Assembly (NCBI GenBank): GCA_947044405.1 | Contig: CAMRHE010000324.1 | Location: 372,001 to 436,000 of the forward strand | Reading direction: 5' to 3' | From: Leptodactylus fallax | Taxonomy: Eukaryota > Chordata > Amphibia > Anura > Leptodactylidae | Length of the DNA stretch: 64,000 bases | Part shown: piece by piece, positions 31,748-42,788 of the stretch | Layout of the letters: every line of letters starts with the position of its first letter | Position numbering within the stretch: the first letter of the stretch is position 1 | Program-made: the position numbers and the translations under genes | The notes under the pieces: generated by a model | Database searches by the model: none | The model's input: the letters and a program-made list of their open reading frames with translations, nothing else | What the model was told of the DNA's origin: nothing

Positions 31748-34700
31748 ATGTCAGACAGAGAAGCGAGAGGCCATGCACAGGGGAGGGCCACAGGCCTAAA
31801 TGTTTCTGGCACAGGCACAGGTCGCAGCAGAGTAAGGGGGCGTGGTAGCAGGGGTCAGTTACAGAGGCCTGAGCTCCCAGTGTCAAGTAGTGGTCGTGTC
31901 TTGACCAGTAACCCAACGGTTGTAGACTGGTTGACTCGGTCATCCAATTCATCCCAAGTCACATCAAACACCCCCAGCCAAGAGTCGGTGGGTTCGTCAG
32001 ACACAACCCTTAGTTGGCATGGCCCGGCAGCAGGCCCTGTGCCCTCACCTGTGCTCAACCTGCCTCTGTCCTTTTCTGTTCCTTCAACTAGAGAACTACT
32101 CTATGCTGTGGGCTCAGATCCACTGTACAGTGAGGAGGAGGTACTAGAGGACAGTCAGCAGCTACTGCTCAGCCAAGATGTGGAGGAGACATACGCCGCT
32201 TCCTGCGGTAGGTGGGCAAGTAGTGATGAGGAGAGTGGCATGGGAGCTGGTGTTGAGGAGGACATTAGTGACCTGCAGACAGTAGTGGGTGACGATGTAG
32301 CCGATCGTAATTGGGAGCCGGGTGACAAAGGGGCCTCATCGTCATCAGGAGAAGAGGGTTGCAGCTTGCGCATGAGGCAGCGGGGGAGTCAGCAGGGTGG
32401 CAGCAGTGTGAGGTCGGGAGCCAAACGTGCCCAGGGTAGAACACCCGCTTCGCAGCAGCCTACCTGCCTGGAAAGCAGTGGTGCAGGGGTTCACGGAGGC
32501 AGTGGTGGTAGCAGTCAGTTATTGTGGAGTGTTGGGGGTAAAATCACCTACTCAGCATTGTGGCAGTTTTTTGTAAAGCCGCCGGGGAAGTGAACATGGC
32601 CATATGTTCAATCTGTGGGCAGAAGGCGAAGCGTGTCCAGGGTGCCAATGTTGGCACCACAGCCCTGCGCCAACATATGCAGCATCACCATAAAGTGGCC
32701 TGGAGAGCCGTGGATCCAATGTGGTGGTCCAGCCTGTTGCAGCAACCGCTGCAGCACCCAGTGGCACGCACCCCATTTCAGGCAGTTAAGGCTCCACCAC
32801 CTCAGCTTAAGGAAGCTGTGTGTCCTTCCCATCATCTGCTGGTCGTGATTCTCCTGCTCCTCCTCCTCCTCCTAGTCAGTTATTGCGTCAGCAATGCGAT
32901 CACAGAATCTATATCTAAGAGACAACAGTATGCGTACAATCATCCAACAGTACAGAAGCTGAACGTGCTCCTGTCCAAGTTGCTGGTGCTGCAGTCACTC
33001 CCTTTCCACTTGGTGGACTCTGCACCTTTAGCAAACTGATGGCTTGTGCTGAGCCGAGGTGGAGAGTCCCAAGCCATCATTTCTTTGCCAAGAAGGCAGT
33101 ACCAGCCCTGCACAAATATGTAGAAAAGAAGGTGGGCCAGTCCTTGAGCCTGTCGGTGTCTGCCAAAGTGCACGGCAGCGCCGACGTGTGCAGCTGTAAC
33201 TACGGTCAAGGACAATATATGTCATTTACGGCCAACTGGGTTAATGTGGTGCCTGCCCAGACATACAAGCAACTTGGACAGGTGACGCAGCTTCTGCCTC
33301 CACATTCTCACGCCGTTGGTCCTGCAATAATGTCCGCCTCATCCTCCATTGTCACCTCAGCCTCCACTGCAGGAACAATTCCCAGTGCTCCTCCAGCATA
33401 CCACATGTGCAGGGCACAGCGGTGTCACGCTGTTCTATACCTCGTTTGCCTGGGCGAACGAAGTCCCACAGTGGAGGAACTGCTCCATGTCCTCAATCAA
33501 GAAATCGAATCCTGGCTTTCTCCAAGAGAACTTAAAATTGGAACAATGGTGACCGACAATGAGAAGAACATGGTGTCGGCCCTGTGTCAAGGAGAGCTGA
33601 GCCATGCGCCCTGCATGGCGCACGTGTTCAATCTAGTTGTCAAGCATTTCCTCAAGTGTTCCACCCATCTGCAAGACATAATAAAAATGTCAAGGAAACT
33701 TTGCATGCACTTCAGCCACTCGTACACCGCCAAGCACACCCTCCTTGAGCTGCAGCGGCAGAACAGCCTCCCACAGCATAGGCTGATATGCGATGTTTCC
33801 ACCCGTTGGAAATCAACCCTCCATATGTTGGATTGACTATATGAACAGAGAAAAGCCATAAACGATCCAAGCGGACAGAGGTACTCCCCTGTGTAACTTT
33901 AACGTTAGCCAGTGGCAGCTCATGCGTGACACCTGCCGTTTGTTAGTTCCCTTTGAGGAGGTCACTTTGTTAGTCAGTCGCCAGGACTACGGGATGAACA
34001 ACGTCATTCCACTGATTCACATCCTGGAAAAGATGCTTATCAATCTGGCTGGTCAGGGGACTGGAGATGTGGCATCTACATCTCAAGGCCACATGATCCC
34101 TGTGGGGGCTGAACTGGAGGAGGAGGAGGATGAGGATGAAGAGGACATTGGAGCACAAACAATGTGTAGTCAAATGGGTGGAGAGGAGGAGCAGGAGCAA
34201 CCAAAACAGCCAAATGGAGATGAGGAGGATGAGGCAGATGTCCCAGACACACCGTGGCAGTATGCAGTGGAGATGGATGCAGGGAGTCCCTCGGAGTCAC
34301 TTGTGCAAATGGCCCGATGCATGCTGACTTTCTTGCGCAGTGACAGACGAATTGTCACCATTCAGCAGAGGGATGACTACTGGCTCTCCACCATGTTAGA
34401 CCCTCGCTACCGGGGAAAAATGGGGGCCTTTTTTTACACCCGCTGAGAGGGAGGACAAACTGAACTACTATAGAGACATGCTATGTAGCAAGTTGGCCGC
34501 TGCCTACCTGCGCCATCGTCTATCCTCTCCCATGTCCGACTGGGGGGGCCCTGAGCGCTCAACTTGCACTGGCATAGCAGCTGTGGGAGGGAGTGGGGGT
34601 GGCAGGAGCAGTATCGGCTCCATCAGCAGCAGCCTGAGCCTAGAGTTGCTGATGAGCAGCTTTCTTCAGCTGCATAGTGAAGTAGCTGCTCATCAGCAGC

Positions 34701-35005
34701 TAGACACAGAGCAGAAGTTGAACCATCAGGTGGTGACATACTTAGAGTGCACCCTGCCACCCATCATCGAAGATCCGCTGGACTACAGGTCAGCCAAACT
34801 GGATTTGTGGCCGCAACTGGTAAAGCTGTCCTGCCCGGCCAGTAGTGTGGCATCAGAGCGGGTGTTTAGTGCGGCGGGGGCCATAGTTACCCCAAGGAGA
34901 ACTCGCCTGTCCACCCAAAATTTGGAGAGACTGACCTTTGTGAAGATGAATCAGGCATGGATCTGCCAGGACTTCCACCCACCAATGCCTGATGCAGCAG
35001 ATTAA
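31748..35005 (+). pseudogene. hAT transposase with BED zinc finger (frameshifted)
   Basis: The N-terminal frame 31748-32593 (281 codons) starts MSDREARGHAQGRATGLNVS, is rich in Ser/Gly and acidic stretches, and ends KITYSALWQFFVKPPGK. The BED finger follows in another frame: AICSICGQK then TTALRQHMQHHHK, giving the Cys2-His2 spacing that binds DNA. The catalytic region at 33039-33836 includes GTMVTDNEKNM and the conserved CDVSTRWKSTLHML block. The frame at 33922-34446 has an acidic insert and MLDPRYRGK. The frame at 34478-35005 ends with the hAT dimerisation domain, SSVASERVFSAAGAIVTPRR and onward. At least four frame changes or stops inactivate it. No close host-domesticated ZBED gene is implied. 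Confidence 0.93.
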
Positions 35006-35019
35006 ATGATCCATGCTGC

Positions 35020-36180
35020 CTTACCACACTCTGCCACTGGTTCACTGTTCACCTCCTAAGGCTGTTGCTACCTACACATTATATAACCTTGCCATTCTGT
35101 GGCCGGCTCACTCTACTGCCACCTCTGCACTCTGCCACTGGGTGACTGTATGGCCTCCTCACACTGCTGGCACCTCCTCACTCTGCCACTGGGTCACTGT
35201 ATGGCCTCCTCATGCTGCTTCCACTGGGTCACTGTATGCCCTCCTCATGCTGCTGCCGCTGGGTCGCTGTATGGTCTCCTCATGCCACTTCCACTGGGTC
35301 ACTCTATGTACTCCTCATGCCACTGCCACTGGGTCAATGTATGCCCTCCTCATGTTGCTGCCACTTGGTCACTGTATGGCCTCCTCATGCCGCTGCCACT
35401 TGGTCACTGTATGCCCTCCTCATGCTGCTGCCAACTTCACATTGTCACCTTGTCACCAGCAACTTGGCCAGATGGCGCCGCTTCCGCTTCCACGTTCTGA
35501 CACCACTGGTCCTGCAACAATGTCCACCTCATCCTCCACTCTTTCCTAAGCCTCCACTGCAGGGACAATTCACAGTGCTCCTCCAGCATACCACATGTGT
35601 AGGGGACAACGGTGTCACACTGTTCTACACCTCATTTGCAAAGTCACACAAGGGAGGAACTGGGTCACTGTATGTACTCCTCATGCCGCTGCCACAGGGT
35701 CACTGTATGCCCTCCTCATGCTGCTGCCACTGGTTCACTGTATGCCCTCCTCATGCCACTGCCACCGGGTCACTGTATGCCCTCCTCATGCCGCAGCCAC
35801 CGGGTCACTGTATGCCCTCCTCATGCCGCAGCCACCAGGTCACTGTATGCCCTCCTCATGCCGCTGCCACTGGGTCACTGTATGGCCTCCTCATGCCGCA
35901 GCCACTGGATCACTGTATGGCAGCCTCATGCCACAGCCATTGGGTCACTGTATGCCTTCCTCATGCCGCAGCCACTGAGTCACTGTATGCCCTCCTCATG
36001 CCGCAGCCACTGGGTCACTGTATGCCCTCCTAAGGCTGCTACTACCTCTACCACTGGGTCACTGTATGCCCTCATCATGCCACAGTCACTGCTGGGTCAC
36101 TGTATGTCCTCCTAATGCCGCTACCACTGGGTCACTGTATGGCCTCCTCATGCTGCTGCCACCTCCACATTATGTCGCCT
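35020..36180 (+). repeat. 35-bp minisatellite in the hAT 3' region
   Basis: Unit GGGTCACTGTATGCCCTCCT plus CATGCCGCAGCCACC is 35 bp; for example, successive starts fall at 35767 and 35802. The array is interrupted at 35453-35661 by transposase-like sequence. Because 35 is not divisible by three and the unit lacks stops, all three plus frames stay open. This produces overlapping ORFs of up to 273 codons (35212-36033) that repeat HCMPSSCC/VTVCPPHAA/LYALLMP blocks. I regard these as artefacts unless a transcript is shown. Confidence 0.95.
35453..35661 (+). pseudogene. transposase fragment captured inside the minisatellite
   Basis: The ~209 bp from CACCAGCAACTTGG to GGGAGGAACTG align with 33268-33482 of the same element. 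Shared blocks include TCCTGCAACAATGTC, CTCCAGCATACCACATGTG and GGTGTCACACTGTTCTACAC. A short piece (CCTGGGCGAACGA) is missing. In places it is closer to the truncated copy at 18690-20836 than to its own element's gene, for example CTACACCTCATTTG. Array units lie on both sides, so the piece sits within the repeat. Confidence 0.88.
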
Positions 36181-36595
36181 TGCCACTCTGTAGACATATA
36201 TGTGGAATCGACAGACAACGGTGTAAAAGGAGTGCGCTCTTTCACTCTACAGTAGGATGTTGGGTCTCTGCACGGTTCTTTCTACCCGGCACTAACATGG
36301 ACCTGTAAGGCTGGGTTCACACTTGAATTATTGTAGATGGTCAGTTTCGGCCCCGTAACTGTCCAAATAAGTGAAGTGTGCATCAATTCTAAGAGCGACG
36401 CCTGTCATGTGCGTGTCATTCGGACTCACAGTATTGTTTGACTACAACAGTATACAGGCTCTCTGAAGCTAGGAAGTAGGTATTTTTTAGCGATATTCGC
36501 CGCAAAGTAATTCGGATAAAAGCTAATGTTTTTGGAACTTCAAATAGAAGTGCCGAATCGAACTTTTGAGAAATTCGCTCATCTCTAGTACAGAC

Positions 36596-37265
36596 TCTGT
36601 TGTGCCACAGGACATATAGAGCAATACTGGGTAGAGAAACAATGGAGATTCTTGAACGTGTTTCTGGGGTGAAGACTACCACCACCATCGGGTACCATGC
36701 AGGCCCCATCAGCTTTGCACCAGTTCAGGAGGAAAGCTGGAGGAAGTGGTTGAGTCACCATGACAAGTTCTGTTTCATCTATTACCACTGCCAGTCTCTG
36801 GGTTCCCTCCAACAGGTTGCTGTATTCTTACTCTGTGTTCAAAGGAGCAGCTCATTCTTGCACAGTTAAAGGAAAGTACTGAACATGTAGTACTGCACTT
36901 TACTGTAGAGAGGCAATACTAGTCAGCCAGACATTTTACTAATGCAGGAGCTTTTACAGTGAAATGATCATTCTGATTTTCTGGAACCTCCATCCAAGCA
37001 TTGCATGTTGAATCTGGTGTCAACAAACTATAGTCCAGACCGTGGTATGTTGAAAATATTTTAGTCCTTAATGGAGGACTTTTCCCTCTGCCGATTTCAG
37101 TATAAAAATGGCGGAAACCCAATAAACACCCAACAGACTCCACTATAGTCTATGGGGACCGAGGGTGTCCGCAGGTAACCACTGTTTTAGCGGATGAGCA
37201 GCCCAGCGCAAGTGTGAATTTAGCTTTACTGAAAATCATGTCACTCTCGGATATAATATCCATCT
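36596..37265. other. no recognised gene
   Basis: The right part (about 36950-37230) ends AGCGCAAGTGTGAATTTAGC, a phrase resembling the border of a MITE; a mirrored TTCACACTTG occurs at about 36315, inside the hAT. No coding motif is visible. Confidence 0.4.
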
Positions 37266-38940
37266 GTGACTGAAGTGAGCCAGCTAATTAAACAGAAAAA
37301 GTTCATCTTCATTCTCAGAAAGTACAACAATTCTGCAGCTACTGTCAGCGTCCCCAAAACCAGAAGTAGTGTAGTGTTGCTGTTGTCACCCACATTCCTC
37401 TTATTAGTAATGATGCTTCCTCCCCTTCTTTTTTTCTTTTCAAATATCTTTCTACTGGTTTTACAAGTCAATTAAACAATGAATATATACAATGCATCAC
37501 AACCTCCACTCCTTTCCCCTGCCCTGTTTTTTTCCAGTCATGTTTTTCACTGCACACAATGCTTAATTATATTGATTGATTGGCAATTTGGCAACAATAC
37601 TGGCACTGTGGGCTTCTTTTTTTTTGGGGGGGGGGGAGGAGGGCTGCTGTTTATTTTTACAAACAAGTATTTCAAGAAAAGTCAGCTTTAAACAGAGATT
37701 TTTTTTTTTCAGATTAGCGTAAACTAAACTCTATATTGGGTAAACACACACAACAAAAAACACATACATAACAGAGATTTTTTTTTAGATTAGCAGAGGC
37801 TGCCAAAAAAAAAAATAAAATCTTAAGCAATGAATATTTTTTTCAGATTAACTCCGTTACACTGTGTATTTGGTGGCCAGAGCATTAAAAAACCCCATGA
37901 ATTTACAAGTTTTTTTTTTCAGATTATCAAAATCTAGATGGTATGTTCGGTGAACACGCCAAGAAAAATGCTTAATTAATGGATATTCTGCAATACAGAG
38001 ATTATAGACACACTTGAGCAGCGAAAAAAATGCTTAAGCAATGAATATTTTTTTAAGCCAAAAATAACTGATTGATAGGGGGCTGACACCCAGCCCTTAG
38101 ACCAATTAGCTGCACAAAGCTGCTTCCGACGTCTGTCCTGTGAACAATACTGTATAGCGGCCCGGCGCCTTCACTGACTTAAATGGGAGTTGAGCTGCAG
38201 CGAAGGTGTTGGACCATGAACAACGAACTTTCTGCTTGTAATGTGCACTGGATGGGTTCCATACACTGTGCTGACACTCACTCTTACACATTTTAACATT
38301 TAAAACAATCCAAAAAATTTGGGCGGAAAAGATGCTATCCTGTGGTTATCTTAGTCACATGTGGCAGTTATATTGCAAAAAACAATGGTTTTATAAAAAA
38401 AATTAGCCTGTTTTGATGGCTTGTAAGTGCCACAGACTTATTGTTATTTGGGAGACAAATTTGCTGCTGTGAACCAAGTTCAAAAGTGATGAAAATTAAA
38501 ATTTATCCTGTGATGGAAGCATATGTGAAATCATTTTTTTTTTTATACCAACATTGGGTCACCATCAGTGTGGGTGTGGTATAGTGGAATGTGATGGTGG
38601 ACAAGGCCGCAGGATATGTCTGGCTGAATGGTGGCAGTGGTGGTAGGCAGTAGGCAGCAGTGGAATGCAAAATATGATAGACCAGGTGTGTGCAGGTAGG
38701 TAATAGGCATCTGTAGCAACATGTGTGGCAGTGCAGCAGGGCATAATGAGATGGACCAGGCCACAGGACATGTCTGCCTGAGTGGTGGTTGTGGTGGTAG
38801 GCACTAGGTAGCTGTGGCAATATGTGTGGTAGTGCAGCAGGGCATAATATGATGGACCAGGCCACAGGACATGTCTGTCTTATGTGATAGTGGTGGTAGC
38901 TGTTTTGGAGTAGCAGGTAGCATCAGCAGCAGTACAATAA
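37266..38940 (-). mobile_element. rearranged copy of the decayed hAT family (copy B)
   Basis: On the minus strand this region contains the modules of copy A (25801-28300). The ~105-bp array lies at 38935-38560 and the 3' segment with CATCACTTTTGAAC at 38490-38380. T-rich leader-type repeats lie at 38060-37690. The conserved block at about 37580-37266 has GAAAGTACAACAATTCTGC on the plus strand against the complement GAATTGTTGTACTTCC in copy A. The order differs: here the 3' modules come before the 5' modules. No ends or target duplications were found. Confidence 0.65.
38560..38935 (-). repeat. ~105-bp tandem repeat, copy B
   Basis: Three to four units, on the plus strand reading ATAATATGATGGACCAGGCC then ACAGGACATGTCTG. 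These are the reverse complement of the array at 27690-28010. Minus-strand ORFs across it are repeat translations. Confidence 0.8.
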
Positions 38941-39020
38941 ATGGAAGATGATGATAAAGGGAGATGTGCTTTGGCTACCAACTGAAAAAGCTAGAATATT
39001 TTCTGAAATGAAAAGGATTC

Positions 39021-40283
39021 TGTGATGACAGAAGGCTCAGATATGGGTTTATGGTATTAATACCGGTCTATATTATTACACAGTGGGGGTTGATGCCTAG
39101 GATCAAAAATAGTGGGGCAGCTGGAATGCAGTCAGTCTACTCTATAGACAAGGCCTATTGTCCTGTCCCTGAAACAATTAGCATACATATGCTAGCCTTA
39201 TTATCGCCACAGGGGGGACATGCTAAAGAAGTGTATTGGAAGGCTGTAAGTAAACTCAACCCAGACTCCTGGTTTGCAGACAGCTTTACTTCAAAGGGAT
39301 TATGGTTTTATGACAATATCTGGCCTGGGAAACATCTTACAGTCGCCCCGATAAATTCCCCAGATGCGTCAGGTCAAGGCACACGCTCAGAATACACACA
39401 AGTCACAGTTCAAAGCCCAGAAAAGATCCAGGCACTGATCTCCTTACCCAAAAGAAATTGGGGTGTCAACCTTGGAGTCTGCATGTTGGGGATCCTATCA
39501 TACCACCGGCCCGACTCTATAGTCATCGGGCGAGGAATTATAAAGGAAAATGACTCTGAGAGATGTAGAGAGAGGGCAGGGCTCCTCCTCCTGGTGACCT
39601 CACTTAGGGAGGAGACCAGGGGAGGTAAAAGGTCTCAGACAAGGTTGAGATGGTCTCTTTTGTCTTATGTCCTTTGTGATGAGCTGTTCCTGGAGGAGAG
39701 GTGTGGGGGAGGTCAAGTTGGAGACTTCCACCATGTGCTCGACCATGTGGCCTAGCATTGAGGCCTGAGACCCTTTGTTAACCTGGAAGAGATGTAACAG
39801 CATGTAGGAAACGCATGCTCTGTACCTTTCTTAAGAAGGAATCCTGATGCCTACCCCATGGGCTCAGAGAAAAGGAACTTGTCTTTTGTTCTGCCGAAAG
39901 AGACCCGGATAGCATGCCCGGACGCATGCATTTGGACTTTTGAAGTATGTGCCCTGAGCTCATCATCGTCATCTGGAGCCAGAGAATCAATCACAGGCTT
40001 GTGTTGGTAATATGTTCTTTTCCTTCTGTTATTCCCATCTTTATTTTATGCACCGTGTCAAGTTGCTTTTAACTTGTATTTGCTTGCTAATCGCTACATG
40101 TATTCTCTGTATGTGTTAAGTGTCTAGTACCATCCTGTTAGGGGTTAATAAATATATAAAATTTAGAAAGCTTGGCTTTGTATTATCCTATCGGCCCAGA
40201 ACACTCACTGGAGGTGGGTGTGAGGTAATTGAAGTGATCTCAGGTGTGCCGGAGGCGGCTTCGGTAGGACGAGATCCTTCACA
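39021..40283 (+). repeat. 5' LTR of the Gypsy-type element
   Basis: 1263 bp, TGTGA...TCACA ends, with AATAAATATATAAA at about 40148-40161 as a likely poly(A) signal. A 234-codon ORF at 39051-39755 lies inside but shows no domain that I recognise. It is probably non-coding LTR sequence, although its length is notable. Confidence 0.75.
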
Positions 40284-40284
40284 G

Positions 40285-40302
40285 TGGTGGCAGCAGTGGG
40301 AT
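40285..40302 (+). promoter_or_regulatory. putative primer-binding site
   Basis: TGGTGGCAGCAGTGGGAT begins one base after the LTR end. TGG is complementary to the CCA end of a tRNA. The tRNA species is not identified. Confidence 0.55.
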
Positions 40303-40557
40303 ATAGGCTAAACAGCGTTTGTGTGTGTGGTATCACTCAGATGGTGGGGATTTGTGGCAAAATCGTACGAAGCGAGCTCAGTACTAGGGCAGGCTACAAG
40401 ATACAGTGAAAGTTTGATACGGTGCAGTCCCTTTCCCTTTCTCTTTGTTTTTCTATTCTGTCTTTTATTTGGCAATGGCTTCCAGTGGATGGCTAGTGGG
40501 CTCAGAAGCAGAACCAGAGGACTGCAGCCACTGGCTTTTTGTGAACTCCAGGAAATG

Positions 40558-41550
40558 GCTGATATGGAAGCTGCCACAACCATGCAGGAGGTGGGGCAAA
40601 GTCCTGAGGTGTTGGGACAAGAAAACATTGCCAGGGGAGAGGGTGCAGCAACTAGCCCGGTCCAGATCACTACGCCTAGTACCAGTAGCCCCAGTCCTGT
40701 GGTGGGATTGAACTTCTATTTGCAACTGGCCTTACAGCAACTGAACCCCAGTGACTCTAACACTCACCTACAGTTGATCCTCTAATTTCAGCAAGCCGAG
40801 AGGGAATTTAAATTCGCTATGGCCCGGCTGGAGAGGATGAGCAGCTCTTCCCAGAACCCAGTCCAGGATGTCCACCAGTTCGTGTGTGACCGTGAACGCA
40901 AGACAGCAGACTGAGCTGCGCAGATCGCTGACTCATATGCGGCCAACAGGATACCTGAGACCAAGGGAAGAGCAATGCTGCAAAGGTCCCCAAGTTGGAA
41001 GGAGAGGCCAGGCCGGAGTTCACCACAGCCATCTGTCTTCAGGTTGGGTGAGACAAACTATGCCCCGGGTGGTCCTTCCCCTGTCCCAAGAACTCTGGGC
41101 ACCCTGGCGACCTACCGCAAGCCCCAAGGGGAGGTTCGGTGGTGCCATGCCTGTAACCAGCTAGGACATGTCAAGGCAGAGTGCCCAAACCACCCTGAGA
41201 ACCCCCCTGCTTCCCAGGTCACTTCAGCTGTCCATCTGTGTATTTGAGTAGGAGGGCGGGTCATGACCCAAAGCCCACTGCCAGCCGGTCATTGTGGGGA
41301 TAAAGTGGTCATGGGACTTCGCAACACTGAGGCGAATGTTACTCTGGTTCAACCTGATTTGATCCCTCTGGACAGTATTATCCCCAGGAAAACTCTAACC
41401 CTGAGCGGAATTGCACAGGAACGCTTCACTGTACCCATGGCTTGTATCCATCTGGACTGGGGTGCAGGAAAAGGAATGCGGGATGTGGTGCTAATGACTG
41501 ATCTGCCCGCTAACCTACTGTTGGGAACATATTTAGGGCCCATGGTGTAA
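40558..41550 (+). pseudogene. Gag and protease-like region of the Gypsy-type element
   Basis: A likely Gag start is MADMEAATTMQEVGQSPEVL at about 40558. Further on, in changing frames, come a REFKFAMARLERM segment and a region resembling ADSYAANR near 40935. A CCHC zinc knuckle CHACNQLGHVKAEC (C-X2-C-X4-H-X4-C) lies at about 41142-41183. The protease-like part at 41263-41550 has LRNTEANVTLV in place of the expected D-T/S-G active site, then DLPANLLLGTYLG, the ILG-like motif. The catalytic triplet looks lost. Several frameshifts confirm a dead gene. Confidence 0.75.
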
Positions 41551-42427
41551 CAATATGAGGTGGGGAGCACCCCAACTTACTGTGATAAACTGTCTATGAA
41601 TAATGATGATAATTTTGAGAACTGGTCCCAACCTGTCATATCTGCAGAGGGGTCCCCTAACTCCCCCTCTGAGATGCTTCCAATGGCAGTCAGTGTAAAT
41701 GCTAATGAGCTGCTGTCAGCTGAGAACAGGGAAAATGCTAATGCACTGCCTGCAGCCCAGCTCAGCTAAAATGCTAACGATGCTTTGTTTACTCCTGTGC
41801 CAGGAGCTAGTGAGACCTGGTCTGTAGACATGCCCACATCTGCGGGGGGCCTCTCCCTCCCAGCTTGTGACCCTGTCTTCCCCAGACCTCACGGAAGCTC
41901 GGTGTGAATTAACAAAAGATAATGAATGTACTGTCAACGTAATTGTCAATGCTTGTTGTGAAAATGTACAGGGTAGCTCCTCTGAGATGCTGGATGCGAC
42001 AACCACTTTACCCAGTGCCTCAGATCAGCGCCCAACTGCTGACTATGTGCCAGGTGGTCAGGTAGGCCACTGGGATCTCAAGGCCGATCCAGGTGAGAGA
42101 CAAACTGCTGGTATTACGGTGTTAACTGGCAGACAGAGTGCTAAAAGGGTGGAGGGCGTTCTGACCCGTGAGCCGTTCCCTATATCACCCGGAGTCGGTA
42201 CTGAGACCGTCGTGACTAGCCTCATCACATTGAAGCTGAAGGAGTCTGGAGGGTATGAGACATGCACGTCTCTTCTGTCTAGTGCTATTCCAGGAGTACC
42301 CGTGGCCCAAGTGTATAAGGCCTGGGGTGCTGGGTGTGGGATCCAAGAAGAGGGGATGGTTTGGGGGAACATGATCTCTGTCATTTGCCCAAGGTATCAC
42401 CATCACCCACCCAAGTACAGGAGGAAA

Positions 42428-42680
42428 GGGGTGTAGGCCCAGGGGGACAATGTCTCTGGGAGGGAGGACAGAGACCGGTTAGACCTGTGCCAGAACCAGA
42501 GGTGTCCCCATGTGATGAGGCTCAGGGGAAGGTGAGGAACCCCCTGGACCTAAGGGGTGTAGGCCCATGGGGACAATGTGTCAGAGAGGGAGGACAGGGT
42601 CCAGTTAGACCTGTGCCAGAACCAGAGTTGTCCCCAGGTAAGGAAGCAAAGGGGGAGGTGTGGAATCCCCCTAGAACTCT
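42428..42680 (+). repeat. ~126-bp tandem duplication, two copies
   Basis: Both copies share GGGGTGTAGGCCCA, GAGGGAGGACAG and TTAGACCTGTGCCAGAACCA. Their starts lie about 126 bp apart (about 42428 and 42554). The repeat is inside the retroelement, downstream of the protease-like region. Confidence 0.8.
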
Positions 42681-42762
42681 CCCAGCTAGCGGCTAGTGTG
42701 GGAGAGAGCCTGAGAGGCTGCCAGGGTGGGGTCTCTGAACTGGTACCTCAAAGACCTGGGGT

Positions 42763-42783
42763 TGTGAGTATGGATCCTTCACA
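42763..42783 (+). repeat. 21-bp remnant of the 3' LTR
   Basis: TGTGAGTATGGATCCTTCAC plus A. The first five bases match the start of the 5' LTR and the last ~11 match its end. The GATTC target duplicate follows directly. See the finding on this point for the alternatives. Confidence 0.55.
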
Positions 42784-42788
42784 GATTC

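Larger units (their letters stand above)
30592..36587 (+). mobile_element. complete hAT transposon, mutated, 6.0 kb
   Basis: The ends TAGAGATGAGCGAA at 30592 and TTCGCTCATCTCTA ending at 36587 are perfect 14-bp inverted repeats. The flanks GTACAGAC at 30584-30591 and 36588-36595 are an exact 8-bp target duplication, the hAT hallmark. Inside are a TATA-like promoter, a leader with ~140-bp repeats, a BED-finger transposase gene broken by several frameshifts, and a 3' minisatellite of more than 1 kb that contains a captured transposase fragment. The perfect target duplication suggests a fairly recent insertion of an already defective copy, or of one mobilised in trans. Confidence 0.97.
39021..42783 (+). 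mobile_element. Gypsy-type LTR retrotransposon, pol and most of 3' LTR lost
   Basis: Starts TGTGATGAC at 39021 and ends GATCCTTCACA at 42783, flanked by the 5-bp duplication GATTC at 39016-39020 and 42784-42788. The 5' LTR is 39021-40283, followed at once by a primer-binding-like TGG. The interior holds decayed gag, a zinc knuckle and a protease-like region, but no RT, RNase H or integrase. The expected 1.26-kb 3' LTR is replaced by about 21 bp. The Gag and protease patterns resemble the Gmr1-like lineage that gave rise to vertebrate SCAN domains, a recognition I hold with moderate confidence. Confidence 0.8.

Noticed and set aside
39051..39755. A 234-codon ORF, one of the longer plus-strand frames
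   Set aside because: It lies inside the 5' LTR and shows no recognisable domain, so I did not call it a gene.
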